Below, piece by piece: positions 50,260-61,110 of a stretch of DNA of 64,000 nucleotides. The stretch lies in assembly GCA_002013415.1 (NCBI GenBank), contig MAEX01000012.1, positions 1 to 64,000 on the forward strand. Direction: 5' to 3'. The notes beneath the pieces are model-generated. The model had not been told where the DNA came from. It ran no database searches and was given only the letters and a program-made list of their open reading frames with translations. Numbering within the stretch: position 1 is the stretch's first letter; every line of letters starts with the position of its first letter. The position numbers were made by a program, and so were the translations under genes. The DNA comes from Mycobacterium sp. D16Q14. GTDB lineage: Bacteria > Actinomycetota > Actinomycetes > Mycobacteriales > Mycobacteriaceae.

Positions 50260-51085
50260 CGGCCGACGTTGCGAACACTGCCCCGCCCGGCGAATCGTGG
50301 CGGGACCCAGGGCCATCGCCGAAGCACTGCCCGCTCTCGGCACGGTCGTCGCGGTCACCGCGAACGACGCCGCCCTGCTCAGCCACACCGGCGAGTACCT
50401 CGAACCCTCACTCCCGGGCGATGCGCTCAGCTGCGATGACGAATACGTTGCGCTGCGGCTGAATCCGGCCCTCGTCCGCGACGCGTTCCTGGCTCCACGG
50501 GGGCTGACGATAGTCGGCGACACGGGTACCCACCGTGCCTATCTCACGCCGCTCTCGGACCGCCTCACGGTCAGCGCCCTGGAACTGGCGCCGGCGGCGG
50601 CTCCGGATGCCTTCCCCGTCACAGACTGGTCGGACGTCAGCTGGCGTGACACCGATCAGCTGACCCATCTCGACGCGCTCACCCCCGGGCGTTACCGGGT
50701 GCTCCCCTTTACCGGCGCCCGCACGATCGATTCCGGGGTTGTGCCTCATCTCCTGGCCCACCTCGTCGATGTGGACATGCCGTTTACCGTCGCGGTCCCC
50801 GGAGGCGGCTGTGTCCAGTTGCACCGTGGCCACGCCGCGATGGTCGAACAGGCCGGTGCGCATATCGCCGTCATCTTCGGGGCCTCGCGGTATGCCATGG
50901 ACCCGGTGTTCATCGCGGAAAGCTGGGTGACACAGGCGTACGGCACCCAGGGGCTGACCTCCTCGGTGGAGCTGTACGACCATAGCCACCGTTGTGTCAC
51001 CGCTATTACACAGACCGGGCCGATCACAGCCCGGCTGCACCAGGCATGGGAGCACATGGTTGCCTCGCTGCCGGACGGTGTGTGA
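50249..51085 (+). CDS. HemS/HmuS-family heme-utilisation protein
   Basis: 278 residues. Two HemS-like halves are visible: LPALGTVVAVTANDAALLSH early, and a C-terminal half with GGGCVQLHRGHAAMVE, AMDPVFIAESWVTQAYGTQG and LTSSVELYDHSHRC, matching the GCIQIH...LREDxIAExWVVRKPT...VTSLELFD pattern of HemS/ChuS/HmuS. These proteins bind or degrade cytoplasmic heme. It is shorter than the usual ~345 residues. A CTDGRRCEHCPAR start carries three Cys. The ATG lies 11 bases inside the end of the reductase gene, giving tight coupling under the IdeR box. Confidence 0.78.
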   Translation: MCTDGRRCEHCPARRIVAGPRAIAEALPALGTVVAVTANDAALLSHTGEYLEPSLPGDALSCDDEYVALRLNPALVRDAFLAPRGLTIVGDTGTHRAYLTPLSDRLTVSALELAPAAAPDAFPVTDWSDVSWRDTDQLTHLDALTPGRYRVLPFTGARTIDSGVVPHLLAHLVDVDMPFTVAVPGGGCVQLHRGHAAMVEQAGAHIAVIFGASRYAMDPVFIAESWVTQAYGTQGLTSSVELYDHSHRCVTAITQTGPITARLHQAWEHMVASLPDGV

Positions 51086-51251
51086 CCGCCGCAGTTCGGA
51101 TGTTTCGGAGCTCTACTCACAGCGGGCGGCCGGTGGCGTGTGAACAGATTGAGATGTCCCGGTGAATTGGGGGCAGCGTCCGGGAAATTGTGCGGTCCTA
51201 GCGTGTGCGCATGAGTGCGACACCCGGAGTGTGCAACATGGGCGGTAAACC

Positions 51252-51542
51252 GTGAGCAGTCTGGCCAAGATCGTCGATCCGACTCTGCCCGGTCGGAACG
51301 CAGACCTGCGGCAGGCGCAGTACTACCAGGATGTCATCGGAGAGCTGCGTTCGGTGGCACGGCGGGAATTAGACGACCATCTCGCCTCTCTGGAGCGAAG
51401 AAGACAGAGCGGCAAGCCATCCAGCCTCTCCCGCCTGCACCGGCTCGTCGGCGCCAAGCGTGCGGAACTAGCCGCCCTCGACCAGCTGCTCGTGGCGCTC
51501 AGCGATCGATTCGGTGACCACTCGACCCTGTCAGCCGGGTAG
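51252..51542 (+). CDS. Hypothetical helical protein
   Basis: 96 residues, predominantly helical and charged, with QYYQDVIGELRSVARRELDD HLASLERRR and KRAELAALDQLLVALSDRFG as amphipathic helices. It has no signal or known domain. GTG 51252 has a weak ribosome-binding sequence. It lies 166 bases after the HemS-like gene on the same strand and may belong to its operon, though no evidence ties it functionally. Confidence 0.55.
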   Translation: MSSLAKIVDPTLPGRNADLRQAQYYQDVIGELRSVARRELDDHLASLERRRQSGKPSSLSRLHRLVGAKRAELAALDQLLVALSDRFGDHSTLSAG

Positions 51543-51849
51543 TTCCGCTCGTCGGTATGAAGTGCCTGGGTGGCCGTCTGCCAAGTGTGGGTCGTGGCCG
51601 CCGAGATGCTCACGCAGCGTGTGCTTTTCCTGATGATGCGGCACCCGCCCGCGGCGGCGCAGCTCGGGTACGACGAAACGGGCGAAATCGACGAAGGTCC
51701 CGGGTGAGGTCACGCACCACGGCGCCGGCCTCCCAGGAGCCCTCCCAGAGCTTGTAACAGACCTGCAGGTACTCGTCGGCGATGCCGTAGCGCTGATCGT
51801 GCGGCATCTGCGCGTCCAGCCCCAAATTCCTTGTGCTGGTGGTGGTCAC
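51531..51849 (-). pseudogene. Relic of an FMN-dependent (NtaA/DszA-type) monooxygenase
   Basis: Two surviving pieces of a ~450-residue flavin monooxygenase. The first (minus strand, from 51849) reads MPHDQRYGIADEYLQVCYKL WEGSWEAGAVVRD, the typical central motif. The second, in another frame, reads SPGTFVDFARFVVPELRRRG and TLREHLGG, the C-terminus. About 250 residues between them and the N-terminus are deleted. Confidence 0.78.
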
Positions 51850-51918
51850 GTGACACCATGGCGTATTGCCCGGCGGCCGGTGGGAACCTTTGCGCTCGGC
51901 AGGGTTTCAGCGGCAGGG

Positions 51919-52401
51919 CTAGAAGCCGCCAGCCCGCATATCGGGCTGTGAATCCTCCAGTGGGGTAAGGATTGTCGCGAGCCACGTCACGGTCAGGGTC
52001 GCAGCGGCGAGTGCGGCGAGCAGCGTCCATACCAACGGATCGGACCCGTCAGCGGTCTGATGCCACCACAGTGCGGCGAGACTGGTCACCGCGCCAAGCG
52101 CCGCGGTGTAGGCTGCCGCGCAGCACCACCGGAAGTGTCTCCGCCGCAGAGCGATAAGCGAGACAACGCATGCCGCCAGGAACATGATCGATGTTCCCGG
52201 CACGACGGCGTCGACATGCAGCGACGGGCTGACGTGGGCACCGAGGTTTGACCAGCGGCTCGCCGCGGCCAGGCCCAAGACGATGGCCGCCACTAGTGCG
52301 GTCCAGCGGCGTGGTCTGCTCATCCAGACGTCCTCAAGCACGCCGCGCTCGATCGCGCGAAGCGTGTCCTCAAGCCCAACGTCCTGGCGCTGCGTCTTCA
52401 C
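51919..52401 (-). CDS. Four-helix membrane protein
   Basis: 160 residues. A charged cytoplasmic N-terminus (LEDTLRAIERGVLEDVWMSR PRR) precedes four hydrophobic helices, ending in an acidic tail. GGGAGG stands 6 bases before GTG 52401. The family is unknown. It is divergent from the relic gene at 52445; the start-to-start distance is only 43 bases. Confidence 0.68.
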   Translation of the reverse strand: MKTQRQDVGLEDTLRAIERGVLEDVWMSRPRRWTALVAAIVLGLAAASRWSNLGAHVSPSLHVDAVVPGTSIMFLAACVVSLIALRRRHFRWCCAAAYTAALGAVTSLAALWWHQTADGSDPLVWTLLAALAAATLTVTWLATILTPLEDSQPDMRAGGF

Positions 52402-52444
52402 TCAATGCCTCCCAATTCCGAACATCTCTGAGAGTAGAGGTCGG

Positions 52445-52840
52445 ATGCGGGGCCCCGGCAGTTCCGTGCCACTTGTCGCCCGCCCCGCTAAGTTCACCCA
52501 CAGCTGGGATGCCCTGCGTGCCGCGGTTGCGGGTCTGCAGGACCAGGCGTTTGCGCAGCCGTCTGGCTGCACCGGGCGGCTCGTCCGCGATCTGGTGTGT
52601 CACCTGATCATCGACGCCCAGGATGTGCTGGGCGCGCCGCCAACCGGTGAAGATCCGCTGGACGCGCTGATTGTGAGGCTTGCCGCCGCCCACCGGGAGC
52701 CCGGTCTGCTCACCTTCATCTCCACGATCTCGGCGCGGCGGCGGGGCGTGCGGCGTCGATCGCCGACCCGAACCAGCCGGTGGTGTTTGAAGTAGTGCAC
52801 GAGACAGTCCGAGTGCGCCATCGGCGGGCAAGAGCACAGC
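52445..52840 (+). pseudogene. Relic of a maleylpyruvate-isomerase (MDMPI) N-terminal domain protein
   Basis: The first ~90 codons match the mycothiol-dependent isomerase N-domain: WDALRAAVAGLQDQAFAQPS, GCTGRLVRDLVCHLIIDAQDVL. At about 52711-52716 the frame shifts: the expected HLHDLGAAAGRAASIADPNQ continues one frame over. After QPVVFE the homology ends at about 52790, so the rest of the gene is deleted. The C-terminal domain is absent. Confidence 0.75.
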
Positions 52841-52933
52841 CAGGACCGCACACGGCGGCCAGCGATAGGCCCAGATTGGTGGCGAGCATCGGTTGCTTCC
52901 CTTCAGTCGCGCGCTGGGTGCGCACTGCTTCGC

Positions 52934-53290
52934 CTAGGCGCAGTTGAGGGTGACGTAAGCCATCTTGAAATCCGGGGGTTCTTGTTCGCGGGCCGGAGCC
53001 TGCCTGATATCGCTCGTGCGCAGGTGTTGCACCGGAGACTGGGTCAGGATGGATCGCACCGTGCAGTCCTCGATGTCTCGTCCGCCCACCTTCGTGACAA
53101 TCACCCGGTACCCCTCGGAGGTGAGCATGTCGATGACACCTTGGGCGCCGCCTACCGCGGCCGGGCCCGCGGCGGCAACCGGGGGTCCGAGGAATGCGTC
53201 GGCCGCGATCGCCGCTGCCGCGGCGAGTCCCGTCGCGGACACCGCCAGGATGAGCATTCTGCTGCGTTGACCTGTGCATTGGGTGATCAT
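52934..53290 (-). CDS. Secreted protein with N-terminal signal
   Basis: 118 residues. The signal segment MLILAVSATGLAAAAAIAAD is followed by a mature domain with GVIDMLTSEGYRVIVTKVGG and two Cys (DIEDCTVRSILTQSP, VTLNCA), as in several short mycobacterial exported proteins with a beta-alpha-beta fold. ATG 53290 with GAGAGGAA upstream is preferred over the longer frame. Function is unknown. It is divergent from the monooxygenase. Confidence 0.75.
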   Translation of the reverse strand: MITQCTGQRSRMLILAVSATGLAAAAAIAADAFLGPPVAAAGPAAVGGAQGVIDMLTSEGYRVIVTKVGGRDIEDCTVRSILTQSPVQHLRTSDIRQAPAREQEPPDFKMAYVTLNCA

Positions 53291-53325
53291 TGGTGTGGTT
53301 CCTCTCGCTACGAGGTCCACCATAT

Positions 53326-53363
53326 GACACTCTGTGTCCTTAATTACACATCATGTCATGTGT
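53326..53363. promoter_or_regulatory. Two inverted repeats in a divergent promoter region
   Basis: GACAC-TCT-GTGTC (53326-53338) and ACACAT-CATGTC-ATGTGT (53346-53363) lie 20 bp apart between the secreted protein and the monooxygenase. The related ACAC/GTGT half-sites suggest one regulator binding twice. No regulator gene is adjacent. Confidence 0.5.
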
Positions 53364-53421
53364 CGTGGAGCACATCTAGACGGACGAACTATTTATCGGC
53401 GGTCGCGGCTAGCATTGGGAC

Positions 53422-54903
53422 ATGACAACGCAGTTTGACGCCGTGATCGTCGGGGCCGGTTTCGGTGGGATGGGCGCAGCGATTCAGCTCAAGGAGCTGG
53501 GCCTGACCAATCTGGCGATCCTGGATCGCGAGGATGATCTCGGCGGTACTTGGCACGTCAATCACTACCCCGGCCTGGCTGTCGACATCCCGTCGGCAAC
53601 CTATTCGTACTCATTCGAGCCGAACCCGTACTGGTCCCGATTGTTCGCGCCGGGCGCGGAGCTCAAGCAGTACGCCGCTCACGTGGCCGAGAAGCACGAT
53701 CTGCGCAAGTACATGCGTTTCAACACCCCGGTATCGGGTGCGCGCTGGGACGAGGAGGGCCAGCACTGGGTGGTGGCCACCGAAGCCGGCGATACCGTCA
53801 CCGGCAAGTACCTGCTCACGGCCACCGGCTACCTGTCGCAACCGAAGATGCCCGATATCGAGGGCATTGAGTCCTTCGCCGGCAAGATCATCCACACCAC
53901 CAAGTGGGACAACAGCTATCGTGCCGCGGGCCACAAGATTGGTTTGATCGGCACCGGCGCCACCGCCGTTCAACTCATCCCCGAGCTGGCCAAGGATGCG
54001 CAACACCTCACCGTGTACCAGCGCACCCCGATCTGGGTCGTACCCAAGGCTGACGCGAAGGTCCCCGGCGTGATCAAGAAGCTTTTCGCCAAGGTGCCAC
54101 GTACCCAAAAGATCGCTCGCACAGTGGGTTCGGCGATCCTTGAGGTGATCATGGTGGGCGGAGTGCTGCATTTCCGCCAGTTCCGGCAGGCCAACAACGG
54201 GGCCGCGATGCTGGCCAAGGCGCATTTGTTCGCGCAGGTGCGCGATCGCGAGCTGCGCCGCAAGCTGACGCCCGACTATGACTTCGGCTGCAAGCGGCCA
54301 ACCTTCTCAAACACATACTTCCGAGCGTTCAGCAGGAAGAACGTCAGTCTCGAGACGGCATCGATCGAGCGCATCGAGCCCGACGGCATTGTCACCGCGG
54401 ACGGCCGCAAGACGGTCATCGACACCCTGGTGCTGGCTACCGGATTTAATCTGTGGGAATCGGCCTTCCCGGCATTCGAGGTCATCGGCCGTGAGGACTA
54501 TAACCTCGGAAAGTTCTGGCGGGACAACCGTTTCCAGGCCTTCGAGGGGATCACCGTCCCCAAGTTCCCGAATCTGTTGACGCTGAACGGTCCGTACTCC
54601 TACAGCGGATTGTCCTACTTCGACACCATCGAGTCCCAGATGCGGCACATGAAGCGGCTCTTCGGAGAAATGGCGCGCACCGGTGCGGAAACCTTTGAGG
54701 TCACCGACGAGGCCAACACCGAATTCCTGAACCGCATGAACCACAACTTGGATAGTTCGGTGTTCTACCTCGGCAGCTGCCAGACCGCACGAAGCTACTA
54801 CTTCAATCAACACGGTGAGGCGGCGCTGCTGCGTCCGACCTCGACGGCCAGCGCGTACAAGGAGCAGGAGTCGTTCCCGCTCGAGGCGTACCAGTTGGCC
54901 TAG
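53422..54903 (+). CDS. FAD-dependent monooxygenase, Baeyer-Villiger type
   Basis: 493 residues. FAD-binding GAGFGGMG at residue 12, the signature FAGKIIHTTKWDN (FxGxxxHxxxWD), NADPH-binding GLIGTGATAVQL and LATGFN near the end. These enzymes insert oxygen into ketones or oxidise heteroatoms; the group includes EthA and MymA. The substrate is unknown. A pair of inverted repeats lies 60-95 bases upstream. Confidence 0.9.
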   Translation: MTTQFDAVIVGAGFGGMGAAIQLKELGLTNLAILDREDDLGGTWHVNHYPGLAVDIPSATYSYSFEPNPYWSRLFAPGAELKQYAAHVAEKHDLRKYMRFNTPVSGARWDEEGQHWVVATEAGDTVTGKYLLTATGYLSQPKMPDIEGIESFAGKIIHTTKWDNSYRAAGHKIGLIGTGATAVQLIPELAKDAQHLTVYQRTPIWVVPKADAKVPGVIKKLFAKVPRTQKIARTVGSAILEVIMVGGVLHFRQFRQANNGAAMLAKAHLFAQVRDRELRRKLTPDYDFGCKRPTFSNTYFRAFSRKNVSLETASIERIEPDGIVTADGRKTVIDTLVLATGFNLWESAFPAFEVIGREDYNLGKFWRDNRFQAFEGITVPKFPNLLTLNGPYSYSGLSYFDTIESQMRHMKRLFGEMARTGAETFEVTDEANTEFLNRMNHNLDSSVFYLGSCQTARSYYFNQHGEAALLRPTSTASAYKEQESFPLEAYQLA

Positions 54904-54918
54904 GCGGTTCTGGTCTGG

Positions 54919-55593
54919 CTAGGTGAGGACGCAGTCACCGCAGACCGCAGAACGGTCGTCGGTGAGCTGGTAGATGAGGCAGCAGCTGCGCCTCCGGAAA
55001 TCCGGTCCCGCGCGCAGGGCGCCATCGTCGAGGCGCCGGTCGCGAAGGTGTGCATTGGCGACGTCGCGGGCGGCATCGGTCAGCTCGGGTCGTGACGAGG
55101 CGACGAGACGCGCCGCGCCGTTGACGGCCGATCCGACATTTCCCCATAGAACGCGGTGACTTACGCCGGTGTGGTCGATCACGCCCTGAGTTATCGATTC
55201 GACGGCCGACCCGGCAAGGGCGTTGCACTCCCCCACCCGTAGGACCACCGAGAGCGGAAAGGGACCGCCCAATTGGTCCTGCCACCACAACTCGTGCAAG
55301 TCCTGCGAGATTCGCAGCTCACCGCAGGTCGCGGCGGCGATAGTTGGCGCGAGGATGCGGGCGACAAGGCCCAGATGGGCCACTGAGGCCGCTACCCGCA
55401 GATCGATGTCGGCGAGGCCTGCCGCCGTGCGCGAGGCGAGACTGCCTCGGACGCTATCGATCCGGTCCGCGAGTGCGCTTGATCCGTCGGTCAGTTCCGC
55501 CATGGGCCGCCAGGGCGGCGCCGGTGTGTCCCCATCGCCATGTGTCTCGACGGCGAAGAAGGGCCCAAAGGCCGACAGCTCAACCGCGCTCAC
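54919..55593 (-). CDS. FhuF-like [2Fe-2S] ferric iron reductase family protein
   Basis: 224 residues. The C-terminal SCCLIYQLTDDRSAVCGDCV carries CC-x10-C-x2-C, the [2Fe-2S] motif of FhuF-type ferric siderophore reductases. The rest is a helical domain (RVAASVAHLGLVARILAPTI, LHELWWQDQLGGPFPLSVVL). It would reduce iron from ferric siderophores in the cytoplasm. No IdeR box is seen upstream. Convergent with the monooxygenase gene. Confidence 0.8.
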   Translation of the reverse strand: MSAVELSAFGPFFAVETHGDGDTPAPPWRPMAELTDGSSALADRIDSVRGSLASRTAAGLADIDLRVAASVAHLGLVARILAPTIAAATCGELRISQDLHELWWQDQLGGPFPLSVVLRVGECNALAGSAVESITQGVIDHTGVSHRVLWGNVGSAVNGAARLVASSRPELTDAARDVANAHLRDRRLDDGALRAGPDFRRRSCCLIYQLTDDRSAVCGDCVLT

Positions 55594-55702
55594 ACGCCGA
55601 TGATGCCACCAGCACGATCAAGATCACATGCGGGCGCGGCATTGGGATTGGGTTGTTTGCGTCCACTCCATTGATTGGCGGTGTGCACGAAAGGGGCGTT
55701 TA

Positions 55703-56156
55703 GTGGCTGAGCAGGTCGGAGACCTAACCACTGTCGACTTTGAATACCACTACTCGTATCCGGCCCATAGCGTGTGGTCGATACTTAACTCGCCACAGTC
55801 CTTCGGGCAGTGGGTGAGAGATTTTGGGCCGACGAAATACGAGACGGGACTTAACTTTTCGTTTGGCGTCTCCCCGTTCGTGGGAAGCGGATTCGTCGGA
55901 GAGATCGACGGCCGGTTCACCGAGGTGGTCGACGATGGGGTGTTGGCCTACCGAATGGCCACCCGTGACGGTTCAATCGTCATCGACTCGCGCTGGATCC
56001 TGGATCCTGGATCCGGACTCGGAGGGAACACGACTACCTGTCAAAGCGACCGGATTCAATCCGAATGACCATGACCAGATGCGCTTCAGGCAGCTGTGTC
56101 TTGCGGGCTGGCCCGCCGTGCTGGAGCGGATTGACGACTTTCTGCGCGAGCGGTGA
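55703..56156 (+). pseudogene. SRPBCC-family protein broken by a 7-bp repeat expansion
   Basis: From GTG 55703 the frame reads a START/SRPBCC barrel (VDFEYHYSYPAHSVWSILNS, GQWVRDFGPTKYETGLNFSF). It then shifts at three tandem TGGATCC copies (55994-56014) and stops at 56068. Removing one copy restores WILDPDSEGTRLPVKATGFN and a C-terminus ending in FLRER at 56156, 149 residues in all. So the gene is one slippage event from being intact. Confidence 0.82.
55994..56014 (+). repeat. (TGGATCC)x3 tandem repeat
   Basis: Three perfect 7-base units. Two units give an open SRPBCC frame and three give a frameshift. Because seven is not a multiple of three, each change of one unit switches frame. Confidence 0.95.
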
Positions 56157-56171
56157 TCGCGCAGAAAGTCG
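56135..56171. terminator. 15-bp bidirectional hairpin terminator
   Basis: CGACTTTCTGCGCGA and TCGCGCAGAAAGTCG pair perfectly around a 7-base loop that contains the SRPBCC stop codon. It separates two convergent genes. There is no T-run. Confidence 0.75.
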
Positions 56172-56184
56172 CGCGCTGCTGTGA

Positions 56185-56739
56185 CTACTCGATGACGCGA
56201 ACCAGGTAGGGGGCCATGTCGTTGAAGCGCACCGGCGACACCTGCACCGCGGGTTCGGATGCCTCCAGCATGAGGTTGTTTCCCAGGTACATCGTCACGC
56301 TCTGGCTGCCGTTGGGTCCATAGAAGATGAGATCTCCCGGGAGCGCCTGTGCTGGAAGTACTTTCCGGCCGGCGTTGTACTGGTCGCCGGACCGGCGGGG
56401 CAGCTTGATGCCTGCGGCGGCGTAGGAGTAGACCATGAGGCCCGAGGCGTCGAATCCCGGGACCTTCGGTGCGGACGCAGCCACCGGAGCCGGAATCAAC
56501 CCCAGCAGGCTCGTGGTTGGCTCGGGCGCGGCAGGTGCGGTGTCGGTGCTCGTGGTTGGGCCGTCGGTGTTACCGCCCCCATACGTGAACGGCACGCCGC
56601 GCTGAGCCAGACCCCTCGCGATCACCGCGTTGATGGCTTTCTGGGCGTCTGCGGGGCTTCTGTGGACGTCGGCGGAGGCCAGCCCCGGCGTGGCAAACAA
56701 CAGGGCGATGCCGAGCATGACTGCGTAGGTGCGTTTCAT
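56185..56739 (-). CDS. RipD-like NlpC/P60-fold protein lacking catalytic residues
   Basis: 184 residues. Signal peptide AVMLGIALLFATPGLASA. The NlpC/P60 domain at about 70-180 reads GVPFTYGGGN, VPGFDASGLMVYSYAAAG, LPGDLIFYG and GSQSVTMYLGN. The catalytic Cys of the FDCSGL motif is Ala and the His of HVxxYLG is Ser. This is the state of M. tuberculosis RipD, which binds but does not cleave peptidoglycan. ATG 56739 is chosen over an upstream in-frame ATG that would bury the signal peptide. Confidence 0.85.
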   Translation of the reverse strand: MKRTYAVMLGIALLFATPGLASADVHRSPADAQKAINAVIARGLAQRGVPFTYGGGNTDGPTTSTDTAPAAPEPTTSLLGLIPAPVAASAPKVPGFDASGLMVYSYAAAGIKLPRRSGDQYNAGRKVLPAQALPGDLIFYGPNGSQSVTMYLGNNLMLEASEPAVQVSPVRFNDMAPYLVRVIE

Positions 56740-56982
56740 TCGATTGTCGCTTCTCTCCGGCCGTGAACTCTGACTCCCGGGTGGTTCTTTCCGGCCGGCG
56801 ATGACCACCAAGATCCTTTCTACCGCCGACATCGTGTAGATCCCAATTAGGTTCTGCGACATGGCCAATGAGTTGTCGTACTGTGACCGAACGGTGACAC
56901 TGGACCGCTGTGCGGCGACAAGTCAACCCTTGCGCTCAACGTTTCTTGAGCGCGCTCGGCCTACCGGTCGTAGGCTGACGCC

Positions 56983-57648
56983 ATGACCGATCACGACCGC
57001 CTTGCCACCCGCCGCGAGATTGCCGACGCACTCACGAACGCCTTCGAACGGCGTCATGAGGTGCTTGATCTGATTGTGGAAGCAGATGACCGAAAGACTG
57101 CCATCGATGCGATCGCTACATTGCTGGGAACCTCTCACCTGGGTGGCGAAGCGGTCATGGGCATGTCCTTCGACCAGCTGACCAAGGATGAGCGCCGCAA
57201 GAACGCCGCAGAGCTCGAGGATCTCAACAGTCAGCTCACCTTCACCCTCATGGAACGCCCCGCGAGTTCGGGAGACAGCCTCGAACTGCGACCGTTCTCC
57301 GGTGATTCCGACGCCGATATATTCGCGGCCCGCACCGACGAGGTAGGCCAGGCGGGCGACGGTTCCGGCGCCCCGGCGGGCGGTCTCGAAGACGAGCTGA
57401 GGGCGGCGCTCGCGCGCATCGACGACGAGGAAGCGGCCTGGTTTGTCGCTCTCGAAGGTCCAGCCAAGGTGGGCCTCGTCTTTGGCGAACTGGTCGACGG
57501 CGAGGTGAACGTGCGGATCTGGGTTCATCCCGATCATCGAAAGAAGGGTTACGGCACAGCGGCTTTGCGGAAGTCCCGGTCGGTGATGGCGGCCTACTTC
57601 CCCGCCGTCCCCATGGTGGTGCGGGCCCCCGGAGCCGCCACGCCGTGA
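56983..57648 (+). CDS. GNAT-family acetyltransferase with helical N-terminal domain
   Basis: 221 residues. The N-terminal ~90 residues are helical (RREIADALTNAFERRHEVLD, LTKDERRKNAAELEDLNSQL) and resemble the end of DNA gyrase A-like domains seen in some mycobacterial proteins. The second part is a GNAT fold with VRIWVHPDHRKKGYGTAALR (acetyl-CoA motif A). The acceptor is unknown. It is monocistronic. Confidence 0.72.
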   Translation: MTDHDRLATRREIADALTNAFERRHEVLDLIVEADDRKTAIDAIATLLGTSHLGGEAVMGMSFDQLTKDERRKNAAELEDLNSQLTFTLMERPASSGDSLELRPFSGDSDADIFAARTDEVGQAGDGSGAPAGGLEDELRAALARIDDEEAAWFVALEGPAKVGLVFGELVDGEVNVRIWVHPDHRKKGYGTAALRKSRSVMAAYFPAVPMVVRAPGAATP

Positions 57649-57677
57649 GTGTGGGGGTAGCCGAGCGCTCATCGAGA

Positions 57678-57691
57678 GCATTAATCAATGC
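57678..57691. promoter_or_regulatory. Palindrome upstream of the MarR gene
   Basis: GCATT-AATC-AATGC, an exact 5-bp dyad about 107 bases before marR. A MarR or other dimeric regulator site is possible. Near the gene itself TACTGT at 57783 could be a -10 of a short-leader promoter. Confidence 0.35.
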
Positions 57692-57797
57692 GCTTGATGC
57701 ACTGACGAATTGGTGCGAATTTTCTGGACAACACGCCGCCCTATCGCACCTCTTCGGGCGTTGGAACATTGGTGAGGTCCGCTACTGTTAGCGCGGT

Positions 57798-58229
57798 ATG
57801 AGCACACACGAGGAATCTCCGATGGGCATTCTGGTGTCTCAGATCTATCGCGTGCTGTGGTCACGAGCCTCGGTGATCGTGCGCGACTTCGGCGTCACGG
57901 TTCCGCAGATGGAGTGCCTGGCCGTGCTGTCCGCACAGCCGGGGATATCCAATGTTGAGATCGCCGCAGAGCTTCGGATCACGCCCCAGGCGGTAAGTCT
58001 GGTCCAGCGGTCCCTTGAAGAGGCGGGCCTGGTGCTGCGGACGCGTCGACAGGCCGACGCCAGGGTGCTGACCTCCGAGTTGACCGCCAAAGGGCGGAAG
58101 CTCTTCGAGCGTGCCGATGCCACTCTGCGCGAGGATGACGACGAGATACTCGCCAACATGACAGACAAAGATCGGGCCCAGCTGCGCAGGCTGCTCGGCG
58201 GTGTGATCGAAACCATGTCGACGAGGTAA
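57798..58229 (+). CDS. MarR-family regulator
   Basis: 143 residues. The winged helix shows VTVPQMECLAVLSAQPGISN, VEIAAELRITPQAVSLVQRS, LEEAGLVLRTRRQADAR (wing) and a C-terminal dimer helix. It has no conserved sensing Cys. It lies 154 bases upstream of furA on the same strand and could be part of the oxidative-stress cluster, but a separate promoter precedes furA. Confidence 0.88.
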   Translation: MSTHEESPMGILVSQIYRVLWSRASVIVRDFGVTVPQMECLAVLSAQPGISNVEIAAELRITPQAVSLVQRSLEEAGLVLRTRRQADARVLTSELTAKGRKLFERADATLREDDDEILANMTDKDRAQLRRLLGGVIETMSTR

Positions 58230-58345
58230 TTCGCCCCGTTGCCGGGTGCAAAAGCCCTCGGCGCCAACACCATGTGACGATATTGTTGAATCCTTTGTGC
58301 TGTTCAGACGGGTTGTGAACTCTTTCTGACTCTTTTGTGGATTTC

Positions 58346-58382
58346 CTGGATTCATTCCAGATAATTGAGGCATACTGGCCTT
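58346..58382 (+). promoter_or_regulatory. furA promoter with FurA-type operator
   Basis: CTGGA-TTCAT-TCCAG (58346-58360) is a dyad in an AT-rich stretch, and CATACT (58371-58376) is placed 7 bases before the furA GTG as a -10. This matches the autoregulated mycobacterial furA promoter, in which the mRNA begins at or next to the start codon. Confidence 0.65.
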
Positions 58383-61095
<2,713 letters not shown>

Positions 61096-61110
61096 TCTTC
61101 GCAACACGTG

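Noticed and set aside
52716..53330. Minus-strand frame over the MDMPI relic and secreted-protein gene
   Set aside because: It runs antisense or out of frame across better-supported features. The short MLATNLGLSLAAVCGPGCAL part has a ribosome-binding sequence but no recognisable continuation.
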